DNA from: Bacillus sp. FJAT-27251
Lineage (GTDB): Bacteria; Bacillota; Bacilli; Bacillales; Cytobacillaceae
Direction of reading: 5' to 3'
DNA length: 48,002 bases
Assembly: GCF_001273925.1 (NCBI RefSeq)
Contig: NZ_LIGG01000001.1
Location: 4,857,837 to 4,905,838 of the forward strand
Position numbers and translations under genes: made by a program. The notes under the pieces were generated by a model that was not told where the DNA came from, searched no databases, and was given only the letters and a program-made list of their open reading frames with translations. Below are positions 22,088-29,600 of this stretch, in pieces (the first letter of the stretch is position 1; each line of letters opens with the position of its first letter).

Positions 22088-22843
22088 CTATCTTTTTTGG
22101 GCCTTGGCAATCTGTTCGGACAGTTCTTCGCCAAGGGCCTGTTTTTGATGTTCAAACAGTTCGGCCAAGCCTGCCTGGGCTCCGGCCAGCAGCTCATGAA
22201 GCTGATTGTAAGAGAAAGTCGCTTCCTCTCCCGTTCCCTGAAGCTCGACAAATTCACCGTTTCCGGTCATGACCACATTCATATCTACATGGGCAGCAGA
22301 ATCTTCAACATAGTTCAAATCCACCACCACCTGGCCATCGGCAAGGATTCCAACGCTGGTGGCCGCCAGCAAGTCGGTGACCGGGAAACTTTTAAGCTTT
22401 TTGGTTTTATGCAGTTTGCTCAATGCCTGAGCCATCGCCACATAGGCGCCTGTAATGGAGGCTGTGCGGGTGCCGCCATCTGCCTGGATCACATCGCAAT
22501 CAATCCAGATGGTCCTTTCGCCAATCGCATCGAGATTGACGACCGCTCTTAGCGCCCGGCCAATGAGGCGCTGGATTTCCATTGTCCGCCCGGTTACCTT
22601 CCCTTTTGAAGATTCCCTGATGTTGCGCTGTTCGGTTGCCCTCGGGAGCATTGAATACTCGGCGGTAATCCATCCCTTCCCCTGGTTTCGCATAAAAGGC
22701 GGCACCTTGTCTTCAATGCTGGCTGAGCAAATCACTTTTGTATCTCCAACCGATATAAGGACTGAGCCTTCGGGATGTTTCAAATAATCTGTCTCAATAT
22801 GTACAGGCCGCAACTGCTGTGGTTCACGTCCATCAAAACGCAT
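22088..22843 (-). CDS. rph: Ribonuclease PH
   Basis: Phosphorolytic 3'-5' exoribonuclease that trims tRNA precursors. From the ATG at 22843 (AAGGAGGG 9 bp upstream) it is 251 residues, typical length. The RNase PH-fold signatures are present: MRFDGRE at the N-terminus, [28 protein letters not shown] and [18 protein letters not shown]. It heads the rph-ysnA-ysnB unit; the gerM terminator lies upstream. Confidence 0.97.
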   Translation of the reverse strand: MRFDGREPQQLRPVHIETDYLKHPEGSVLISVGDTKVICSASIEDKVPPFMRNQGKGWITAEYSMLPRATEQRNIRESSKGKVTGRTMEIQRLIGRALRAVVNLDAIGERTIWIDCDVIQADGGTRTASITGAYVAMAQALSKLHKTKKLKSFPVTDLLAATSVGILADGQVVVDLNYVEDSAAHVDMNVVMTGNGEFVELQGTGEEATFSYNQLHELLAGAQAGLAELFEHQKQALGEELSEQIAKAQKR

Positions 22844-22904
22844 AGTATTGCCCTCCTTGGATAATCTCAGCTGCTTTCCTGCTTCAAGCAGCAGCCAGAG
22901 CTGA

Positions 22905-22937
22905 CAATAAAGAAGAGGCAGCAAAATGCCTGCCTCT
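22905..22937 (-). terminator. Terminator after gerM
   Basis: Perfect 8-bp stem AGAGGCAG (22914-22921) with CTGCCTCT (22930-22937). The minus-strand tail TCTTTATT is only moderately T-rich, so some read-through into rph is possible. Confidence 0.65.
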
Positions 22938-22976
22938 ACTATCTGTCATATACAATAGTATAACAAAATTCACCAA

Positions 22977-24059
22977 TTAAAAACTACCTGTGTTCACTTT
23001 TTCAGGACGGGTAACCGGCTCCGAAAGCTTCTGGCCGCTTTCTGTCACTAGCTCGGCTTTTCCGTTAACCGTGACGGCCACACTCTCGACTCCTTTTTGC
23101 TCGGTCAGGGACAGTACAAGGGAATTCAGGACATGTTCGGAAACAACTTTTTCTTCAAAGCTTCCGTAAATTGCCTCATTGAAATCAAGCGTAACTTTGC
23201 CACCTTCTTCAACCTTTGGCTCCCCGTTAAGCTTGACACCTGCCTGGAATTCTGAAAGCAGCCCTTTGCCATACCCCGGACCATCTGCAAGGGAGGAGAC
23301 AATCGATTGGATATCATTTCCGCCATCATTATCCACTCGCTTTGTAACCGGGACATAGTAGTAACTGTCCTCATCGCCGCCAAGATAGTAGACGGTAACA
23401 GATTTGGTATTGGAAATATCCACTACGCCGTCAAGGTCATGGTTGATGCCCTGGCTCCTGCTCAGCTCCTCGGCAATTGGCGTGCCGTTTACCGGCATGG
23501 ACTTCAGTTCCTCGCCATTCATCTGCAGCTTCACTTTATCGACGGAATCAAATTGAGTCAGCGTCCAGGTGACTGCCTGGAGAATCCTCAGCTCGTCTTC
23601 CTTCTTGTAGTTGGCGAATTCCTTCGAGAAGTCGACCGTCGCGACCCTATCCTTGATGTTGACGGTCATTTGTGTATCGGCAGGCAGCACGGCCCTGAAA
23701 CCATTTGGCAGCATTTCCGTGACCGGCCCGTTCTCCACAAGGTGATCCAGAGCCTGCTTCGCCACACCTTCGGACTTAGGAAGACTCATCGTCTGGGAGA
23801 CCACATATCCGTTTTTATCAATCAGGTAAAGCTCCGTTTGTACATTTCCTTCTACTGCTTCTTCCATTTCCCCGCCCTTTGCCTCTGCTCCGGCGGATTC
23901 TTCCACAGTGCCTGCTTCGCCCTCATCGAGATAGGTAGCATCCTGCGGAGGATCAATTTTCTTTTTTTCTTCCCCGCCGAACAGGCCGCACCCCGAAAGG
24001 AATACCGTGGTCGCCAAAGTCGCTGCAGTCACCAAGGCCACTTTTTTATTTTTAGACAT
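22977..24059 (-). CDS. gerM: Spore germination/sporulation lipoprotein GerM
   Basis: Sporulation protein that in B. subtilis helps septal peptidoglycan remodelling, SpoIIIA channel assembly and germination. From the ATG at 24059 (GGAGGGA upstream) it is 360 residues; the upstream in-frame extension to 24110 has no ribosome site. A lipoprotein signal ends in the lipobox LSGC (about residues 20-24). A charged linker is followed by two GerMN domains, about 90-205 and 225-340. The 52-bp repeat array lies 136 bp upstream and must separate its promoter from racE. Confidence 0.95.
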   Translation of the reverse strand: MSKNKKVALVTAATLATTVFLSGCGLFGGEEKKKIDPPQDATYLDEGEAGTVEESAGAEAKGGEMEEAVEGNVQTELYLIDKNGYVVSQTMSLPKSEGVAKQALDHLVENGPVTEMLPNGFRAVLPADTQMTVNIKDRVATVDFSKEFANYKKEDELRILQAVTWTLTQFDSVDKVKLQMNGEELKSMPVNGTPIAEELSRSQGINHDLDGVVDISNTKSVTVYYLGGDEDSYYYVPVTKRVDNDGGNDIQSIVSSLADGPGYGKGLLSEFQAGVKLNGEPKVEEGGKVTLDFNEAIYGSFEEKVVSEHVLNSLVLSLTEQKGVESVAVTVNGKAELVTESGQKLSEPVTRPEKVNTGSF

Positions 24060-24194
24060 ACAATCCCTCCAAAGACAGTTTGTACTACCATTTATACGAG
24101 CCCTTCCCAAAATTAGACCGCCTCGGGGATATTTTTTTATAAAAAGGAATGAGTTGGGGGATGATTCTAGCGGATGGTTTGAGGGATGGTAGTA

Positions 24195-24780
24195 TTGGCG
24201 ACCACTCTTCTTTTCTTGGGATAGGAGCGGGCTTCAATAGTTCTTCTTGGTGACCATTTTCCTCTTCGTTGGGGCTGAACGGGCGCCAATCGCCTTCCTT
24301 GGTGACCATTCTCCCCTCCCTCGCAGCTGAACGGGCGCCAACTGCACCTCTTGGTGACCATCCTTCCCTTCCTTGGGGCTGAACGGGCTCCAATAGCACT
24401 CCTTGGTGACCATTCTTCCCTCCCTCGCAGCTGAACGGGCGCCAATAACCTTCCTTGGTGACCATTCTCCCCTCTATTGCAGCTGAACGGGCGCCAATCG
24501 CCTTCCTTGGTGACCATCCTTCCCTTCCTTGGGGCTGAACGGGCGCCAACTGCACCTCTTGGCGACCATTCTTCCCTCCCTCAAGGCAGCACGGGCGCCA
24601 ATCGCACCCCTTGGTTACCATTCCCCCCTCCCTCAAGGCAGAACGGGCGCCAATAACCCTCCTTGGTTACCATTCTCCCCTTCCTCAAGGCGGAACGGTC
24701 GCCAATAGCCTCCCTTGGCGACCATTCTCCCCTCCCTCGCAACTGAACGGGCGCCAAGGGCGCTCCCTCCCTGGTTACGG
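24195..24780. repeat. Array of eleven 52-bp tandem repeats plus a partial
   Basis: The motif TTGG(T/C)nACCA recurs at 24195, 24247, 24299, 24351, 24403, 24455, 24507, 24559, 24611, 24663 and 24715, every step exactly 52 bp; a last degenerate copy (CTGGTTACGG) is at 24771, 4 bp out of phase. Each unit also has GAACGGGCGCCAA about 35 bp after the first motif. Between them are pyrimidine-rich CTCCCCTCCCT segments, with variant types TCGCAGCTGAAC, TTGGGGCTGAAC and CAAGGCAGAAC. The array is stop-poor on the minus strand, but 52 is not a multiple of 3, so successive units are read in different frames. I regard it as non-coding. It fills most of the 766-bp gerM-racE gap. Confidence 0.92.
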
Positions 24781-24794
24781 CCTCCCAAAACAAA

Positions 24795-24823
24795 CTAAAA
24801 AAAGCCCCCCAGCTTGGGGAGCT
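24795..24823 (-). terminator. Terminator after racE
   Basis: Stem AGCTCCCC/GGGGGGCT on the minus strand (24803-24823, one G-U) with a 5-nt loop and a seven-T tail. It lies 2 bp beyond the racE stop and just before the repeat array, so racE transcripts should end before the repeats. Confidence 0.88.
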
Positions 24824-24825
24824 CT

Positions 24826-25620
24826 TTACAGCTTTACAGTTTTCACGTTATCAATCTGCTTTTCCAACCACTGGGAAGCAATGGCGGAAAAGATGGACCT
24901 GGAGCCTGTGGTATAAAATTCGTGCACTGGATCCTCGCTGCTTTCGTTCAGCATGCCGCTATGGTAAAGGATGGTGCTCACTTCCCGCGCCGTCTCTTCC
25001 CCCGAACTGATCACATTGACGCCTTCACCCATGAATTTCTTGACCAGGGGTTCAAGCAGAGGATAGTGGGTGCACCCGAGTATCAAAGTATCCAGGTCAA
25101 GGCCCCTCAAAGGCTCGAGCGTTTCCGTCACGATCTTTTTGGCTACGGGACCGTCATATTCGCCGCTTTCGACTAATGGAACGAATTTCGGGCATGCCAG
25201 GCTGGTGACATTGGTCTTCCGGTTGATCGATTTCAAGGCAAGTTCATAGGCCTTGCTCTTTACGGTACCTTCCGTTCCAATGACTCCGATATTGTAGTTA
25301 TTGGTGATTTTAATAGCGGTGCGTGCGCCAGGATGAATCACCCCGAGCACCGGGATGCGGAGCTCGGAACGAATTTCCTCAAGGGCAACCGCCGTCGCTG
25401 TATTGCAGGCAATCACAAGCATTTTAATCTCTTTTTCGAGCAAAAAACGCGTGATTTGCCAAGTGAAACGCCTTACTTCTTCTGCCGTTCTCGGTCCGTA
25501 GGGACAACGTGCCGTGTCACCCAGATAGACAATCTGTTCATTGGGCAGCTGCCTCATGACTTCCTTGGCGACCGTTAATCCCCCTACGCCCGAATCGATG
25601 ATGCCAATTGGTTGCTTCAA
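24826..25620 (-). CDS. racE: Glutamate racemase
   Basis: Cofactor-independent racemase supplying D-glutamate for peptidoglycan. Catalytic cysteines are in ACNTATA and GCTHYPLL; the N-terminal loop DSGVGGLTV is present. I choose the TTG at 25620 (264 residues, product starting [10 protein letters not shown]) because GAGG lies 8 bp upstream and the B. subtilis enzyme starts at the same place in the alignment. The in-frame GTG at 25641 would add seven residues but has no ribosome site. It follows ysmB closely, and its ribosome site lies at the ysmB stop. Confidence 0.95.
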   Translation of the reverse strand: MKQPIGIIDSGVGGLTVAKEVMRQLPNEQIVYLGDTARCPYGPRTAEEVRRFTWQITRFLLEKEIKMLVIACNTATAVALEEIRSELRIPVLGVIHPGARTAIKITNNYNIGVIGTEGTVKSKAYELALKSINRKTNVTSLACPKFVPLVESGEYDGPVAKKIVTETLEPLRGLDLDTLILGCTHYPLLEPLVKKFMGEGVNVISSGEETAREVSTILYHSGMLNESSEDPVHEFYTTGSRSIFSAIASQWLEKQIDNVKTVKL

Positions 25621-25630
25621 AAAACTCGCC

Positions 25631-26077
25631 TCATTCTCCACGCATTTCTAGATGTAATTTTGCCAGGCTGTCCTTAAGGCCGACGATTTCTCCTTCAGAG
25701 AAATCCTTTAGTACTTCCTGCAGATAGACTTGCCTCTTTTTGATCACTTCTTCAATGATCCGCTCTCCCTCTTCCAAAAGATGGATGCGGACAACCCTGC
25801 GGTCATTAGGGTCTTTTACCCTCATCACAAGCTCATTCTTTTCCATCCTGTCTACAAGGTCGGTCGTCGTGCTGCACGCCAGGAACATCCTGTTTGATAA
25901 TTCACCGATGGTCATGTCGCCTTCTTCAAACAGCCACTGGAGGGCCACAAACTGGGGCGGGGTGATTGTGTAATTGCTTAAAATCTCCCGCCCTTTTTGC
26001 TTGATGATTCCTGAGATATAGCGCAGGTCTTTTTCAATATCGGCAATGGTGCTTATTTTAACATCCTCGGGATTCAT
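25631..26077 (-). CDS. ysmB: MarR-family transcriptional regulator, YsmB-like
   Basis: A 148-residue winged-helix dimeric DNA-binding protein. The helix-turn-helix is [20 protein letters not shown] (about 55-74), followed by the wing [19 protein letters not shown] with the DxRxxR-type motif of the family. It sits between gerE and racE as B. subtilis ysmB does. No ligand or target can be read from the sequence. ATG at 26077 with AGGAG upstream. Confidence 0.92.
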   Translation of the reverse strand: MNPEDVKISTIADIEKDLRYISGIIKQKGREILSNYTITPPQFVALQWLFEEGDMTIGELSNRMFLACSTTTDLVDRMEKNELVMRVKDPNDRRVVRIHLLEEGERIIEEVIKKRQVYLQEVLKDFSEGEIVGLKDSLAKLHLEMRGE

Positions 26078-26255
26078 TTAGAACACTCCTATATCGATTA
26101 AAAACATCCAAATGTTTTTAGGCTATGTATCAGTCACCTTATTTTCTATGATTTTTGGAATAATTTCAAGAAAGAAATGCAGCCTGCAAACTGCCGGCTG
26201 CATTCCTTCCGCTATTCAATTGATAATCAGCCATCCGCAAGGAGACCGATTTAAA

Positions 26256-26480
26256 TCAAAGTTCTAGCTCTCCCATGCGAAGGAGCTCTACAACAGCTTG
26301 GGAACGCCCCTTTACGCCAAGCTTTTGCATGGCATTGGAAATATGATTTCGAACCGTCTTTTCGCTTATAAACAATTCACCAGCGATCTCTTTGGTTGTT
26401 TTGTCTTGTACTAACAGTTCGAATACTTCTCTTTCTCGTTTGGTGAGTAATGGCTTGTGAGTATATTCATTCTCCTTCAA
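26256..26480 (-). CDS. gerE: Late mother-cell regulator GerE
   Basis: Small (74-residue) LuxR/FixJ-type helix-turn-helix protein that activates and represses late spore-coat genes in the mother cell. The whole protein is the DNA-binding domain: [20 protein letters not shown], then the recognition helix [20 protein letters not shown]. The start is TTG at 26480, with AAGGAGGG 9 bp upstream. It is extremely close to the B. subtilis sequence as I remember it. A sigma-K-like promoter lies upstream. Confidence 0.97.
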   Translation of the reverse strand: MKENEYTHKPLLTKREREVFELLVQDKTTKEIAGELFISEKTVRNHISNAMQKLGVKGRSQAVVELLRMGELEL

Positions 26481-26544
26481 GTATAGTAACCCTCCTTGCC
26501 TTCGCCAGTTGTGAACTGCGGGGTGGGTATAAATTTAGTCAACA

Positions 26545-26574
26545 TATCTTATGTCAGTTCAGCATATGGAGTGA
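26545..26574 (-). promoter_or_regulatory. Candidate sigma-K promoter of gerE
   Basis: On the minus strand CATAAGATA (26545-26553) fits the sigma-K -10 pattern CATAnnnTA. TCACT, containing the AC of the -35, lies 16 bp upstream (26570-26574). B. subtilis gerE is transcribed by sigma-K. The short -35 keeps confidence moderate. Confidence 0.5.
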
Positions 26575-26651
26575 CTACATTTCCGCAAAGGAGCAACATT
26601 TTTGGCAAATATGGACTTTCCACCTTAAAAAAGGCGTTGTTCGCCCCTTCA

Positions 26652-26686
26652 ACCGAAAAGGCCAGGCATTTTTCCTGCCTGGCCTT
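26652..26686 (-). terminator. Terminator after the amylopullulanase gene
   Basis: Perfect 11-bp stem AAGGCCAGGCA/TGCCTGGCCTT (26659-26686) with a 6-nt loop, then TTCGG on the minus strand. It lies 11 bp beyond the stop. Confidence 0.85.
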
Positions 26687-26697
26687 CCCTGTCCAAA

Positions 26698-29600
26698 TTA
26701 TTTTGATTTGTTCCCGTTCCCAGGATTATTTCCATTACCTGGGTTCCCCCCATTACCTGGGTTGTTTCCAATGCTAGGGTTTTCCCCATTACCTGGGTTA
26801 TTCCCATTGCCTTGTTTGTTTCCATTACCTGGTTTGTTTCCATTACCGGGGTTATTCCCATTACCTGGGTTATTCCCATTGCCTGGCTTGTTCCCATTCC
26901 CAGGATTATTCCCGTTTCCTGGTTTATTTCCTTCGCCAGGCGTTTTTTGCTTTTCTGGCTTCAGTGACAACACATAGGCAGACAAAGCTGGAATCGTGAC
27001 TGTATCGCCTTTTATCGTTTCCAGTCCCTCTGTGCCCGCCTCTATTCCGTTCACTAGCACCTTCCACTTTCCGTCTTCCGGCAGCTTGATCTGCACCGGT
27101 GTTTTATTGGCGTTATAGGCAACCGCAAGTTTTCCTTCCTTGCCGCCATTGGCGCTGGCATTGAGCCAGAATGCAACTGCGTTTGCGGGAGCATCAAGGA
27201 AAGTCAGGTTGTTCTGGATTTCTTCCGCTGTGGTCATCCTGAACGCAGGGTAAGCCTTGCGGAGTTCAATCAGCCCCTTCATATACTCCACTTCGGCATC
27301 AAACTCGGAGCGCCTCTCCCAGTCCATCTGGTTGACAGAATCAGGAGATTTATAACTGTTATGGTCGCCGCCTTTTGTTCTCATGAATTCCTGTCCTGCA
27401 TGGATAAAGGAAATGCCTTGCGAGGTCAGGATGATCGAGCTCGCAAGCTTGTGCATTTTCTTGCGGTCTTCCTCGCTGTCCTGCGGATTGGTCAGCTCAA
27501 GCTTATCCCACAGAGTGTGGTTATCATGTGCTTCCACATAGGTGACAGTCTGTTCCGGATTAACCGCGAAGGTTTTGATATCATCATTGTATGAAATTCC
27601 GCCGACGATGCCTTTCTTGATCCGCTGTTCCATATTTGCCTTGCCATTGACGAAACCATTGTCCCTGTCTTCAAAGACGCTTCCCTTCAGGCCGTCCCTG
27701 ATATCATCATTGAAATGGGCAATTCCCGGCATTTTATAGGCATTCTTTTGATTGGCCTTCTGTTCAGGGTCCAGGTTGGTGGCCAGGTCCCAGCCTTCGC
27801 CGATTATGATGATGGAAGGGTCGATTTCATCGAGTGCCTGTCGCACTTCATTCATCGTTTCAACATCATGGATGCCCATCAGATCAAAGCGGAAACCATC
27901 AATGTTGTATTCCTTCGCCCAGTAGACAACAGAGTCGACAATGAATTTGCGCATCATCTTATGTTCGGATGCGGTATCGTTGCCTACTCCTGTTCCATTG
28001 CTCAAGGTGCCATCTTCGTTATACCGGTAATAATAGCCAGGAACTAGCTGGTGAAGATTGGATTCAAACGCGCTGAACATATGGTTGTAGACCACATCCA
28101 TCACAATGCGGATATCATTGTCATGGAGCGTCTGGATCATTTGTTTCATTTCATGGATACGGACAGCCGGCTCGTAAGGATCCGTTGAATAGGAACCTTC
28201 TGGTGCATTGTAGTTTTTCGGGTCGTATCCCCAGTTGTACTGCGGCGTATCAAGCTTAGTCTCATCGACGCTCGCCGTGTTGTAGTCGTACATCGGGATG
28301 AACTGCAAGTGGGTGATCCCAAGGTCCTTGATATGGTCGAGCCCGGTTTTAACTCCGTCCGGCCCGGTTGTCCCAGCTTCGGCTACCCCAAGGAATTTCC
28401 CTTTCAGGTGATCTGGCACTCCGCTTTCCGGATGGATCGTTAAGTCACGGACATGCGCTTCATAAATAATCGCATCTTCCGGATTGCCGAACTTCGGCTT
28501 CTTCCTACTCCAATTTTCCGGGTTGGTCTGGTTTAGGTCCATGACCGCCCCTTTGTCCCCATTTACGGCCACGGCACGAACATATGGATCCACCGCTTCA
28601 TTCCAGCTGTCGCCGATTTTAACTCTGTAGGTATAAAGAGTGCCGTTCTGATCACCTTCCAGTTCAGCGGTCCATGTTCCATTTTCGGCACGGGCCATAC
28701 TATGCTCAGTCCCGCTAGTGCTGTTCCACTTTTCATACGTAACCAGCTTGGCCTCGCTGGCTGTCGGCGCCCAGAGGCGGAATTTGGTTGACTCTCTGCT
28801 GTATGTGTTGCCAAGATCATTTCCATCATAGTAGAACTTCTCTTCGAAAGAGTCGCTGCCGATGACCTTGCCCATTGTTACGGTCGCTTCTCCGTATCCT
28901 TGCTTGCTGATTTTATAGACCTTGGCCAGGTCCAGTTCGCCTTTGGTGGTGATGATGACTTTGTTGACAACATCACCAGCATCTTTGTCAGCTGCCTCCA
29001 CTTTTTCAATCTCTGCATCTGTCAGCTGGATACCCGCATTTTCCCCTTCTGAAAGGGAGAACGGGAAATTGGTCTCAAACGTAATCTTGTTCAGTTCATC
29101 AATTGCAGCCTTGGTGATTCGCGGATCACGGTCCACTTTTGCCGGATTGTCGAAAATCCGCGCCTGACCCTGGGCAAGCCAGATTTCCGCTTTGCCATCG
29201 GCTGAAAACTTGGTGATAAAACGATCTTCCGCGATATCCTTTTCCGACCAATCCGATTTCCGGACGATAAATCCGACCTTGGAGGCTCCGCCGAGATTTT
29301 CAAGCTTCAAAGTCCCCTGCTTTCCATAGGAAGTTGTTTTATCAAGCTTCAAAGCCTGCCCCTCACTTTTGTCGGTCCATACCCAGATATCCCAGTTATC
29401 ATAATTCAAATCATAACGATAATAGTTAAACTTCACTTCCAGGCTGTCATACGTTTTGGCAGGCGTGGTTCCATCCGGATTTTCGGTATAGACCTTATCA
29501 TCGCCTGCTTTTACCCAAACTTCATCATTGCCCTGCCAGATGCCATCAATGAAGCGGTCTCCGCCATCCTTTTCCCAGCTGTCTGTGCGGACAATGAATC

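Noticed and set aside
24195-24780. CRISPR array
   Set aside because: The whole unit is repeated with graded divergence; there are no unique spacers between short constant repeats and no cas genes nearby.
24085-24793. Minus-strand open frames of 60-183 codons through the 52-bp array (repetitive protein)
   Set aside because: The 52-bp period shifts frame at each unit, all three minus frames are open for long stretches, and none has a ribosome site. Openness follows from composition, not coding.
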